Part shown: positions 1 through 7,522 of the stretch, piece after piece
Layout: every line of letters begins with the position of its first letter
Numbering within the stretch: the first letter of the stretch is position 1
From: Streptomyces flavidovirens DSM 40150
Lineage (GTDB): Bacteria; Actinomycetota; Actinomycetes; Streptomycetales; Streptomycetaceae
DNA: 64,000 nt
Direction of reading: 5' to 3'
Assembly (NCBI RefSeq): GCF_000429085.1
Contig: NZ_AUBE01000004.1
Location: 124,001-188,000 of the forward strand
Notes under the pieces: model-generated
What the model was told of the DNA's origin: nothing
Seen by the model: the letters and a program-made list of their open reading frames with translations, nothing else
The model's database searches: none
Made by a program: the position numbers and the translations under genes

Positions 1-2
1 CG

Positions 3-908
3 ATCACCGAGGACATGGCGACGGGCTTCGAGATCCACCGCGCCACGAACCCGGTCACCGGCAGGAAGTGGCGCTCCGTCTACACGCCCGACGTGCTGGC
101 CGTCGGCGAGGGACCGACCGCCTGGACCGACTTCTTCACCCAGCAGCTTCGCTGGTCGCGCGGTACGTACGAGACGATCCTCAAGCAGTACTGGAGGGGC
201 TACGGCTCGCTGCCCGCGGGCAAGCTCTTCAACTACACGATGATGATCATCTTCTATCCGATGTCCGCCATGAACTGGATCCTCGCGGCGCTCAGCTGCG
301 CGCTGTTCCTTGGCATGGGTGCCTCGGGTGTGCAGATCGACCCGGCCATCTGGATGATGCTGTACGGCAACGCCTCGGCGCTCCAGATCGGCCTCTACAT
401 CTGGAACCGCCGCCACAACGTCTCGCCGCACGAGCCCGAGGGCTCCGGCGGCCTGGCCGGCATGGTGATGTCCGCCCTCTCGGCGCCGATCTACGCGCGC
501 TCCCTCATGGACGCCGTACTGCGCCGCAAGTCCGGCTTCGTCGTGACGCCCAAGGGCGACTCCTCCAGCCCGGACACCCTCTTCGGCACCTTCCGTATCC
601 ACCTGTTCTTCATCCTGGTCTTCGGCGGGTCCCTCGTCTCCTCGTTCTTCTTCGGCCACAACCACCCCGCGATGATCACCTGGGCCACGCTCGCCCTGCT
701 GATCACGGCGGCGCCGATCTTCGCCTGGCGCTGGTCCATGCGCCAGGCGAAGAAGAACAAGAAGAATCCGGACCGGCACGGGCCGCCGCCGAGCCAGTCG
801 GAGCCTCCGGCCGGTCCCCCGCCGGAGGCCCACTCACCTCAGCCGAAGCCCACCTGGGCCGCTTCCGACCAGACCATGCAGATCGCCCTTGGGGGACGTA
901 AGAAATGA
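3..908 (+). CDS. cslA: CslA-type membrane glycan synthase (GT2), C-terminal part, cut by window edge
   Basis: This is the 3' part of a processive family 2 glycosyltransferase of the cellulose-synthase-like type. The visible protein opens inside the catalytic domain at the ITED (TED) motif, followed by QQLRWSRG, the QxxRW acceptor/processivity motif. Several transmembrane helices follow (around ILAALSCALFLGMG, IHLFFILVFGGSLV and ATLALLITAAPIF), then a Pro-rich cytoplasmic tail. In Streptomyces, CslA makes a beta-linked, cellulose-like glycan at hyphal tips and works with GlxA and CslZ, the next two genes here. The stop TGA overlaps the ATG of glxA (ATGA), so the two are translationally coupled. 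The true start lies upstream of the window. Assignment rests on the motifs and on the three-gene order. Confidence 0.9.
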   Translation: MTEDMATGFEIHRATNPVTGRKWRSVYTPDVLAVGEGPTAWTDFFTQQLRWSRGTYETILKQYWRGYGSLPAGKLFNYTMMIIFYPMSAMNWILAALSCALFLGMGASGVQIDPAIWMMLYGNASALQIGLYIWNRRHNVSPHEPEGSGGLAGMVMSALSAPIYARSLMDAVLRRKSGFVVTPKGDSSSPDTLFGTFRIHLFFILVFGGSLVSSFFFGHNHPAMITWATLALLITAAPIFAWRWSMRQAKKNKKNPDRHGPPPSQSEPPAGPPPEAHSPQPKPTWAASDQTMQIALGGRKK

Positions 909-2839
909 ACTACCGTCCGAGCCGCCGCACCCGCCGCCTGGCGATAACGGGTGCGGTGGTGCTCGCTCTGGCGGGGATGAACGGGCCCGCGCTCTACCGC
1001 TTCGGCTCGGAGCAGTACCACGACTACAAGATCAACCGGCCCGAGTACAAGGCGGAGAACGGCCACTGGGACTTCCTCGACGTCCCGTCCGAGTTCCGCA
1101 TCAACACGATCCACGCCGCGCTGCTGCACACCGGCAAGGTGCTGCTGATCGCGGGCTCGGGCAACAACCAGAAGAACTTCGACGCCAAGAAGTTCGAGTC
1201 GGTGCTGTGGGACCCGAAGACCAACACGTACAAGAAGATCCCGACGCCCAAGGACATGTTCTGCGCCGGGCACACCCAGCTTCCCGACGGGAAGCTGCTC
1301 GTGGCGGGCGGCACCAAGCGGTACGAGAAGCTCGAAGGTGACGTCACCAAGGCCGGCGGCCTGATGATCGTCCACAACGAGGACCCGGACGCCCCCAAGA
1401 CGCTGCCCGCGGGCACGATCTTCACGGGCAAGAAGAACGGCAAGACGTACGTCTCCAAGGACCCGGTCCTGGTGGAGAAGGCCAAGAAGATCTTCGACAA
1501 GCAGACCGGCCGGTTCCTGCGCACCGAGGCGGGGCTCGGCCGGATCTACGTCGAGGCCAAGGTGTCCGGCAAGAAGTACGAGTCCGGCACCGAGGACAAC
1601 TACCGGGTCCACGGCCTGTCGGGCGCCGACGCCAGGAACGTGTACGGCATCGCCCAGAAACTCGCCCTCGACAAGAAGGACTTCCAGGGCATCAAGGACG
1701 CCTACGAGTTCGACCCGGTGGCGGAGAAGTACATCACCGTCGACCCGATGAACGAGGCCCGCTGGTACCCGACGCTCACCACGCTGGAGGACGGCAAGGT
1801 CCTGTCGCTGTCCGGCCTGGACGAGATCGGCCAGATCGTCCCCGGCAAGGATGAGATTTACGACCCCGTCACGAAGAAGTGGGAGTACACCGGGGTCATC
1901 CGGAAGTTCCCGACGTACCCCGCCATCTTCCTGATGAACAACGGCAAGCTCTTCTACTCCGGCTCCAACGCCGGGTACGGGCCCGCCGACGAGGGCCGTG
2001 AGCCGGGCATCTGGGACCTGAAGACCAACAAGTTCAAGAAGATCCCCGGCCTCAGCGACCCGGACATGATGGAGACCTCCGCGACCGTGCGGCTGCCTCC
2101 CGCCCAGGACGAGAAGTACATGGTCATCGGCGGCGGCGGGGTCGGCGAGTCGGAGAAGTCCAGCGAGAAGTCGCGCCTCGTCGACCTCAAGGAGCCGAAC
2201 CCGCGCTTCGAGGACGGCGACTCGCTCGACGAGGGCACCCGCTACCCGAGCGCGTCCCTCATGCCCGACGACACCGTCCTGATCACCGGCGGCTCCAGCG
2301 ACTACCGCGGGCGCGGCGGCTCGGACATCCTCCAGGCGCGGCTGTACGACGCCAAGACCGGCACGTACCGCCGGGTGGCCGACCCGGCCGTGGGCCGCAA
2401 CTACCACTCGGGCTCGCTGCTGCTCCCGGACGGGCGCGTCATGATCTTCGGATCCGACTCGCTGTACTCCGACAAGGCCAACACCCGGCCCGGCGTCTTC
2501 GAACAGCGCATCGAGATCTACACGCCGCCGTACCTCTTCCGGGACGCGCGGCCGAAGCTCACCGGCGGCCCGAAGACGATCAAACGCGGGGGTACGGCGA
2601 CCTTCAAGTCGGCGCACGCCGCGTCCGTCAAGGATGCCAAGTTGATGCGTCCCAGCGCTGTCACTCATGTCACCGACGTCGACCAGCGCACGGTCGCGCT
2701 GGAGATGAAGAAGACGAAGGACGGCATCTCGGTCACCGTGCCGAAGAACCGGGCGCTGGTCCCGTCCGGTTACTACATGCTGTTCGTGACGGACGATCAG
2801 GGCACGCCGTCCGAGGGGGTCTGGATCGAGGTGCCGTAA
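905..2839 (+). CDS. glxA: GlxA, membrane-anchored radical copper oxidase (galactose-oxidase-like)
   Basis: A 644-residue mononuclear copper radical oxidase. Residues about 11-30 form an uncleaved membrane anchor; the rest is a Kelch-type beta-propeller facing outside. Copper-site residues are all visible by analogy with galactose oxidase and S. lividans GlxA: Cys120 in MFCAGH and Tyr288 in RWYPT would form the Cys-Tyr cofactor, Trp287 precedes it, Tyr500-His501 lie in GRNYHSG, and His588 is in THVTDVDQR. The family oxidises a primary alcohol or aldehyde with O2 to give H2O2; GlxA acts on the glycan made by CslA and is needed for its deposition at tips. The start ATG overlaps the cslA stop. 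A hairpin terminator follows at 2852-2886, so cslA-glxA forms one unit ending there. Confidence 0.95.
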   Translation: MNYRPSRRTRRLAITGAVVLALAGMNGPALYRFGSEQYHDYKINRPEYKAENGHWDFLDVPSEFRINTIHAALLHTGKVLLIAGSGNNQKNFDAKKFESVLWDPKTNTYKKIPTPKDMFCAGHTQLPDGKLLVAGGTKRYEKLEGDVTKAGGLMIVHNEDPDAPKTLPAGTIFTGKKNGKTYVSKDPVLVEKAKKIFDKQTGRFLRTEAGLGRIYVEAKVSGKKYESGTEDNYRVHGLSGADARNVYGIAQKLALDKKDFQGIKDAYEFDPVAEKYITVDPMNEARWYPTLTTLEDGKVLSLSGLDEIGQIVPGKDEIYDPVTKKWEYTGVIRKFPTYPAIFLMNNGKLFYSGSNAGYGPADEGREPGIWDLKTNKFKKIPGLSDPDMMETSATVRLPPAQDEKYMVIGGGGVGESEKSSEKSRLVDLKEPNPRFEDGDSLDEGTRYPSASLMPDDTVLITGGSSDYRGRGGSDILQARLYDAKTGTYRRVADPAVGRNYHSGSLLLPDGRVMIFGSDSLYSDKANTRPGVFEQRIEIYTPPYLFRDARPKLTGGPKTIKRGGTATFKSAHAASVKDAKLMRPSAVTHVTDVDQRTVALEMKKTKDGISVTVPKNRALVPSGYYMLFVTDDQGTPSEGVWIEVP

Positions 2840-2851
2840 ACCCTGGACAGT

Positions 2852-2886
2852 AAGGGAGGGCTGCCCCCGCCGGGCGGCCCTCCCTT
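2852..2886. terminator. Bidirectional hairpin between glxA and cslZ
   Basis: Fourteen-base arms (2852-2865 and 2873-2886) pair with one mismatch around a 7-base C/G loop, between the convergent ends of glxA and cslZ. The arms begin AAGGGAGGG and end CCCTCCCTT, so each strand has short A/T tails. Most likely a shared terminator. Confidence 0.75.
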
Positions 2887-2906
2887 CCTGTCCTGCGGCG
2901 CGAGAG

Positions 2907-3938
2907 CTACTTCGCGTTGCGGGCCAGTTCGAGCGCGTACTCCTCGTACCACTCGCCCGCCTTCGGGCCGCCCTTGCAGTCACCGTCCGACTCACCGGGA
3001 CGCTTGATCCACAGGAACGCGTCGACCAGGTCGTCACCGGTCTTGGTGGTCGGCTTCTCACCGAGCGCGCGGCCCGGCGGGTTGCACCAGTTCTCCGCGG
3101 GGTCGCCCCCGGTGTACGGGCCGTTGCCGTTGCGGCTGGTGTCGATCACGAAGGGCTTGTTGCCGACCTTCGCCGAGAGCTTCTTGCCGAAGTCCTTGCT
3201 GACCTCGGTGGTCTGGAAGTTGGAGACGTTCACCGAGAAGCCGTCCGCCTTCGCGATCCCCGCCCGCTGAAGCGGCTCGAACAGCGAATCGGGCGACTTC
3301 CAGCCCGCGTTGCCGGCGTCCAGGTACACCTTGGCCTTCGGCTGCTGCTTGAGCCGCTCGATGGCCCCCTTGAGGAGGTCGTACCGCTCCTCGTGGAACT
3401 CCTCGGGCGTGCACCCGTCGACCAGGTGCAGCAACGCGTCCGGCTCCAGGATCACGGTCGCCGGGCGGTCGCCGATGCCCTTGGCGATCTCGTCGACCCA
3501 CGCACGGTACGCGTTGCCGTCGGCCGCGCCGCCCTTCGAGAACTGCCCGCAGTCGCGGTGCGGGATGTTGTAAAGGACCAGCAGCGCGTCACGGTCGGCC
3601 TTCTCCGCCGCCTCCGTGTACCCCTTGGCCTGCGCCTCGGCGTTCTCCGGAAGAATCCACTCGGCGGCCGGCTGCTCGGCGATCTTCCTGATCAGCGCGG
3701 CCTTCTCCTCGTCGCCTTCCCTGGCGTACGCCGCGGCCTGCTTGGCGGCGCTGCCCTCCGGATTGACCCAGTACGGGTCGCTGCCCTTCGGCTGCTGCTT
3801 CAGCGGCGGCTGGTTCGTCTCCTCGCCCCCCTCACCACCGGACGAGGTGCAGCCCGTCAGCAGCAGCGCGGCTCCCACAGCCCCCACCGCGGCCAACCGG
3901 ACACCCTTGCGCCTACGGCCGCTGTAACTGCCGTACAT
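2907..3938 (-). CDS. cslZ: CslZ, secreted GH6 endoglucanase lipoprotein
   Basis: A 343-residue glycoside hydrolase family 6 protein. I start it at the ATG at 3938 (MYGSYSG), preceded by GGGGGAG, not at upstream in-frame codons. The N-terminus has basic residues, a hydrophobic run and a lipobox LLTGC (Cys30), so it should be an anchored lipoprotein. GH6 landmarks appear in order: YNIPHRDCGQ (Asp129), ILEPDALL (Asp167, the expected catalytic acid), DTSRNGNG and LWIKRPGESDG near the C-terminus. The family hydrolyses beta-1,4-glucan by inversion. Its position convergent to cslA-glxA matches the conserved Streptomyces locus, where it is thought to trim the tip glycan. Confidence 0.92.
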   Translation of the reverse strand: MYGSYSGRRRKGVRLAAVGAVGAALLLTGCTSSGGEGGEETNQPPLKQQPKGSDPYWVNPEGSAAKQAAAYAREGDEEKAALIRKIAEQPAAEWILPENAEAQAKGYTEAAEKADRDALLVLYNIPHRDCGQFSKGGAADGNAYRAWVDEIAKGIGDRPATVILEPDALLHLVDGCTPEEFHEERYDLLKGAIERLKQQPKAKVYLDAGNAGWKSPDSLFEPLQRAGIAKADGFSVNVSNFQTTEVSKDFGKKLSAKVGNKPFVIDTSRNGNGPYTGGDPAENWCNPPGRALGEKPTTKTGDDLVDAFLWIKRPGESDGDCKGGPKAGEWYEEYALELARNAK

Positions 3939-4117
3939 CCACTCCCCCTTGGCCGTACTCACGATGCACTGAAAAACTGAGAACACGAGGACCCCCCGGC
4001 CCCTCTCCCCGGACACATCCGGTCGAAACCATCCTGACACACCGGTCCGGAGCAAGGGGCGCACCGGCGATGGCCTGTTGACAGTGCTCAGCCAGGCTGG
4101 GACTCTCCGCAAGACAA

Positions 4118-4272
4118 CTCCACACACATCGAGGCGACGGTGGACAGGAACCCGGTGCGAAGCCGGGACGGTCCCGCCACTGTGACCGTACGAGAGCCCA
4201 AGGCCCCCGTACGGAAGTCAGGAACTGACCCGTCGTCCTCCTGCATTGGGGCGTGGAAACCCCAGAAGGAGG
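4118..4272 (+). promoter_or_regulatory. Cobalamin riboswitch with ribosome-site-sequestering stem
   Basis: The leader of cbtB carries the hallmarks of the B12 aptamer: GGTGCGAAGCCGGGAC, then GGTCCCGCCACTGTGA (4154-4185 region), then a B12 box AGTCAGGAACTGACCC at 4216-4231. Downstream, CCTCCT (4237-4242) is complementary to AGGAGG (4267-4272), the ribosome-binding site of cbtB. Inside that helix sits a second hairpin, TGGGG (4247-4251) with CCCCA (4260-4264). This looks like a translational off-switch: B12 bound, the start site is masked. The aptamer is clear; the expression platform is my reading of complementarity. Confidence 0.9.
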
Positions 4273-4281
4273 CACACCGGT

Positions 4282-4500
4282 ATGTCACTGCACACTGCGC
4301 AGCACACCGACACCGCGGCGGTCGAGTCCGCCACGACCACCACCCGCGACTGGCTGATCATGGCCGCCGCGGCGATCATCGCCGTGATCGCGCTCTACGC
4401 GGTCTTCATGGACAACGGCACAGTCGTCTCCGCGACGGGCGACTACCTGCACGAGTTCTCGCACGACGGCCGGCACCTCTTCGGTGCCCCCTGCCACTGA
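4282..4500 (+). CDS. cbtB: CbtB, small subunit of B12-regulated cobalt transporter
   Basis: A 72-residue protein with one transmembrane helix (about residues 24-43, LIMAAAAIIAVIALYAVF) and a His-containing C-terminal motif, HEFSHDGRHLFGAPCH, typical of CbtB. The ATG at 4282 follows GAAGGAGG by nine bases; an upstream in-frame TTG at 4246 is rejected because it lies inside the riboswitch platform. CbtB works with CbtA, encoded 16 bases downstream, and its B12-box leader implies a role in supplying cobalt for corrin synthesis. Confidence 0.9.
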   Translation: MSLHTAQHTDTAAVESATTTTRDWLIMAAAAIIAVIALYAVFMDNGTVVSATGDYLHEFSHDGRHLFGAPCH

Positions 4501-4516
4501 TCGGGGCCGTCGCACC

Positions 4517-5281
4517 ATGTCAACACCTGTACTGCCCCTGCTCGGACGCGGGCTCGCGGCGGGCGGGGTGGCCGGCCTTGCCGCCGGTCTCTTCTCCCTG
4601 CTCCTCGCAGAGCCCCTGATGGACCGCGCGATCCGGCTCGAAGAGGCACGCTCCGCCGCCGAAGATCACTCGCACGGGGCCGCCGCCACGGCCGTCCAGC
4701 ACCACGAGGAACTGTTCTCCCGGTCCACCCAGCACTTCGGCCTGGTCGTCACGGCGGTCGTGGCGGGGCTGGCGCTGGGCGTGCTCTTCGCCCTCGCGTA
4801 CGCCCTGGTGCACCGCCGTACGGGCCTCGGCGAACGGCCGTGGCCCCGCGCCCTGGCCTTCGGCGCGGCCGCCTTCGTGGCGGTCTCGCTGCTGCCGGGA
4901 CTGCGCTACCCCGCCAACCCGCCGGGTGTCGGCGACTCCGGCACCGTCGCCAACCGCCAGTCGCTGTGGCTGGCCGCCGTCGTGATCGGCGTCCTCGGCA
5001 TGGTGCTGGCCTGGCAGGTGTACGTACGCCTCGCGGACCGGTCGGTTCCGGTGCGCCACGTCGCGGTGGCCGTCACGGCGGTCGCCACGCTCGCGGTGCT
5101 CTTCGCACTGCCGGGCAACCCGGACGAGGTCCCGGTGGCGGCGACGCTGCTGTGGGACTTCCGCATGCTGTCGCTGGCTTCGCACGCGGTGCTGTGGGCG
5201 GTGTTCGCGGGGGTCTTCGGGGCGCTGGGGCTGCGGGCCGAGGCGCGCACGGCTCCGGCCGCGGCGCCGGTGGCGGCGTAA
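4517..5281 (+). CDS. cbtA: CbtA, membrane subunit of cobalt transporter
   Basis: A 254-residue membrane protein with about five hydrophobic segments, starting at the ATG at 4517 (MSTPVLPLLGRGLAAGG). The N-terminal helix carries the small-residue pattern seen in CbtA, followed by a His-containing outer loop (DHSHG, VQHHEEL) that could bind Co2+. It lies directly behind cbtB, under the same cobalamin riboswitch. The family is predicted, mainly from B12-riboswitch association, to take up cobalt; direct biochemical proof is limited. It converges with the sortase gene 18 bases further on. Confidence 0.88.
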   Translation: MSTPVLPLLGRGLAAGGVAGLAAGLFSLLLAEPLMDRAIRLEEARSAAEDHSHGAAATAVQHHEELFSRSTQHFGLVVTAVVAGLALGVLFALAYALVHRRTGLGERPWPRALAFGAAAFVAVSLLPGLRYPANPPGVGDSGTVANRQSLWLAAVVIGVLGMVLAWQVYVRLADRSVPVRHVAVAVTAVATLAVLFALPGNPDEVPVAATLLWDFRMLSLASHAVLWAVFAGVFGALGLRAEARTAPAAAPVAA

Positions 5282-5299
5282 CGGCGTAACGGCGTCCGG

Positions 5300-5998
5300 T
5301 CAGCCCTTGCCCGTACCCGTACCCGTGCCCGTCAGGTAGGCCGAGACCACGACGTTCGCCGTGTACGTGCGGGCCTTCTTGTCGTACGTGCCCCCGCAGG
5401 TGATCAGGCGCAGTTCCGCCCGGTCGCTTTCGCGGGGGCCGTACACCTTCCTCGGGTCGAAGCGTTCACGCGTGAAGACCTGGATGTCGTCGATGGTGAA
5501 TTCCAGGCGTTCGCCGCCGGCCCCCGTCACCCGGATCTTCTCGCCGGGGCGCGCGGCGCTCAGCCCGTAGAAGACGGCCGGTCTGCTCTCGGTGTCGACA
5601 TGGCCGACGAACAGGGCGACTCCCGGAGCACCCGGCAGGGCCCCTTCCCCGTACCAGCCGACCTTCGAGGACTGGTGGTACGGCGGCGGATCGACGGCGC
5701 CCCACCGGTCGAGCCCACGGCGCACGACGGGCGCCGTGATGCCCAGGGAGCGCACGTCGAGGTGGTGCGGCGTCGCGCCGTCGACGGGTGGGTGCGCGGG
5801 AGGCAGCGGCGCTCCCAGCGGACGGCCGACAGCGGCCACGTCTCCGGTGGTCGGCGCCGAGCTGCCGCCGGGGCCTTCGGTCACCTCGCGGCCCCACAGC
5901 CACAGCCCGAGCAGCAGCACCGCCCACGCGACACCGGTCAGCAGCCGCCCACCGCCGCTGCCACCGCCGCCGTCGGCGGGACGGTCCTCGGCGGACAT
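5300..5998 (-). CDS. Class F sortase
   Basis: A 232-residue sortase with an N-terminal membrane anchor (about residues 19-36, LLTGVAWAVLLLGLWLWG) and an extracellular beta-barrel domain. The catalytic triad is visible: His133 in VGHVDT, Cys201 in LITCGG and Arg210 in KKARTYTANVVV. Class F sortases are typical of Actinobacteria and accept LPXTG-like signals. The ATG is one base from the stop of the upstream surface-protein gene, so the two are coupled and that protein is the obvious candidate substrate or partner. The C-terminus ends in a TGTGTGTGKG tail. I see no LPXTG in the partner. Confidence 0.85.
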   Translation of the reverse strand: MSAEDRPADGGGGSGGGRLLTGVAWAVLLLGLWLWGREVTEGPGGSSAPTTGDVAAVGRPLGAPLPPAHPPVDGATPHHLDVRSLGITAPVVRRGLDRWGAVDPPPYHQSSKVGWYGEGALPGAPGVALFVGHVDTESRPAVFYGLSAARPGEKIRVTGAGGERLEFTIDDIQVFTRERFDPRKVYGPRESDRAELRLITCGGTYDKKARTYTANVVVSAYLTGTGTGTGKG

Positions 5999-5999
5999 G

Positions 6000-6554
6000 T
6001 CAGTCCGAGTCCGTACGACGGCGGCGTACGCTCCGGTACGCCACGGCGACGGCCGCCACGCCTGCCAGTACCAGGCCGATCACGGTGTGCGGCGTTCCGG
6101 GCCCGCCCTCGTCGACCGCAGCGACTTCGGCCGTACCGCCGCCGCCCGCGTGCACGGGTGCGACGGGCGTCGCGTGGTGGGTCGGGTGGTGCGTGGGCTC
6201 GTGGTGGTGGACGACCGTGACCGTGCCGCTCGCCCGGCCGCCGTCCTTGCACTTCACCCGGATCTCGTAGTCCCCGGCCTCGGCGTCCGAGCGGATGCGG
6301 GCCTCGGCGAAGAGGTCGCCGCGGTCCGCCGCCGGGCTGAAGTGGGCGGGCGACGAGAAGGCGTCGGACGTACCGGTGGCGTGTCTGCCCCCGCACACGT
6401 CGACCCGCAGATCCACCTCCCCGCCCGGAGCGATCGTGGACGGGGTGACGACGACCCGGCCCCCGGCCTCGTTGCCGGCGTGGGCGGCGGCTGCGGGCGC
6501 AAGGACCGCCGCGGCCGCCACGCCGGCACAGAGAGCAAGTTGCAGTGAGCGCAT
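6000..6554 (-). CDS. Secreted, His-rich surface protein coupled to class F sortase
   Basis: A 184-residue exported protein starting at the ATG at 6554 (MRSLQLALCAGVAAAAV), seven bases after AGGAGG; the longer frame upstream lacks a ribosome site. Order: signal peptide ending near AAAAHA, a beta-rich domain with two cysteines (DVCGG and VKCKDGG), a His-rich linker (HHHEPTHHPTHH), then a C-terminal hydrophobic helix (VIGLVLAGVAAVAVAY) and a basic RRRR tail. This is a wall-sorting layout, but the sorting pentapeptide is not a recognisable LPXTG. It is directly followed by the sortase gene. The His cluster could bind metal, and the cobalt transporter is next door, but any link is speculation. Confidence 0.7.
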   Translation of the reverse strand: MRSLQLALCAGVAAAAVLAPAAAAHAGNEAGGRVVVTPSTIAPGGEVDLRVDVCGGRHATGTSDAFSSPAHFSPAADRGDLFAEARIRSDAEAGDYEIRVKCKDGGRASGTVTVVHHHEPTHHPTHHATPVAPVHAGGGGTAEVAAVDEGGPGTPHTVIGLVLAGVAAVAVAYRSVRRRRTDSD

Positions 6555-6669
6555 AGTGAACCTCCTGGTACTACGAAGATTCACCGGTACGGCCGGTTTC
6601 CGCATCTCCAGGGGCCCGCCACTGCGCCGTACGGACCCCTGGAGCGATCACCGACCCATCACCGACCGG

Positions 6670-7449
6670 TCAGACGCGGTCGACGAGATCCGCGATCGAA
6701 TCGACGATCTTCGAGGGCCGGAACGGGTAGCGGTCGACGTCCGCGGGCCCCGTCAGACCGGTCAGGACCAGGAACGTCTCCATACCCGCCTCAAGGCCCG
6801 CCAGCACATCCGTGTCCATCCGGTCGCCGATCATCGCACTGGTCTCGGAGTGCGCGCCGATCGCGTTGAGCCCGGTCCGCATCATGAGCGGGTTGGGCTT
6901 GCCGGCGAAGTACGGGTCCTTGCCGGTCGCCTTCGTGATGAGCGCGGCGACGGCGCCGGTGGCGGGCAGCGGGCCCTCGCGGCTCGGGCCGGTCTCGTCG
7001 GGGTTGGTGCAGATGAAACGCGCGCCGGCGTTGATGAGCCGGATGGCCTTGGTGAGCGCCTCGAAGCTGTACGTACGCGTTTCGCCCAGCACCACGTAGT
7101 CCGGGTCGTGGTCGGTCAGGACGTAACCGATGTCGTGCAGCGCGGTGGTCAGTCCCGCCTCGCCGATGACGTACGCCGTGCCGCCGGGCCGCTGGTCGTC
7201 GAGGAACTGCGCGGTGGCGAGCGCCGAGGTCCAGATGTTCTCGACCGGCACGTCCAGGCCCATGCGGAAGAGGCGGGCGTGGAGGTCGCGGGCGGTGTAG
7301 ATCGAGTTGTTCGTCAGCACCAGGAAGGGCCTGCCCGACTCGCGGAGCCGCTTGATGAAGGCATCGGCTCCGGGGATGGGCGTTCCCTCGTGGATGAGGA
7401 CACCGTCCATGTCGGTGAGCCATGATTCGATCGGCTTGCGCTCTGCCAT
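6670..7449 (-). CDS. HAD-IIA family sugar-phosphatase (NagD-like)
   Basis: A 259-residue HAD-superfamily hydrolase, class IIA. The catalytic DMDGVL lies near residue 13, motif II is LVLTNNS, and the metal/motif IV region is MIGDRMDTDVLAG; GKPNPLMMR contributes the Lys. Proteins of this class dephosphorylate sugar phosphates or nucleotides in the cytoplasm. The start is the ATG at 7449 after AGGAG. It lies downstream of a strong terminator that closes the phosphonate-region hydrolase gene, so it probably has its own promoter or depends on read-through. The exact substrate cannot be read from sequence. Confidence 0.85.
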   Translation of the reverse strand: MAERKPIESWLTDMDGVLIHEGTPIPGADAFIKRLRESGRPFLVLTNNSIYTARDLHARLFRMGLDVPVENIWTSALATAQFLDDQRPGGTAYVIGEAGLTTALHDIGYVLTDHDPDYVVLGETRTYSFEALTKAIRLINAGARFICTNPDETGPSREGPLPATGAVAALITKATGKDPYFAGKPNPLMMRTGLNAIGAHSETSAMIGDRMDTDVLAGLEAGMETFLVLTGLTGPADVDRYPFRPSKIVDSIADLVDRV

Positions 7450-7479
7450 GTGCCGGACTCCTGCCGTACGCAAAAAAAC

Positions 7480-7518
7480 GCTGGGGCGCCCGGACCACAC
7501 CGTCCGGGCGCCCCCAGC
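7480..7518 (-). terminator. Strong rho-independent terminator
   Basis: GC-rich arms (7480-7495 and 7502-7518) form a stem of about 16 pairs with a 6-base loop. On the minus strand the stem is followed by seven T residues (the A-run at 7472-7478). It sits immediately behind the stop of the hydrolase gene ending at 7523. Such a clear T-tract is uncommon in Streptomyces. Confidence 0.88.
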
Positions 7519-7522
7519 CTAA

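Noticed and set aside
839..3061. 740-residue open frame opposite glxA
   Set aside because: Antisense shadow of glxA caused by G/C third positions; Arg/Val/Leu-rich product with no motif, and glxA is certain.
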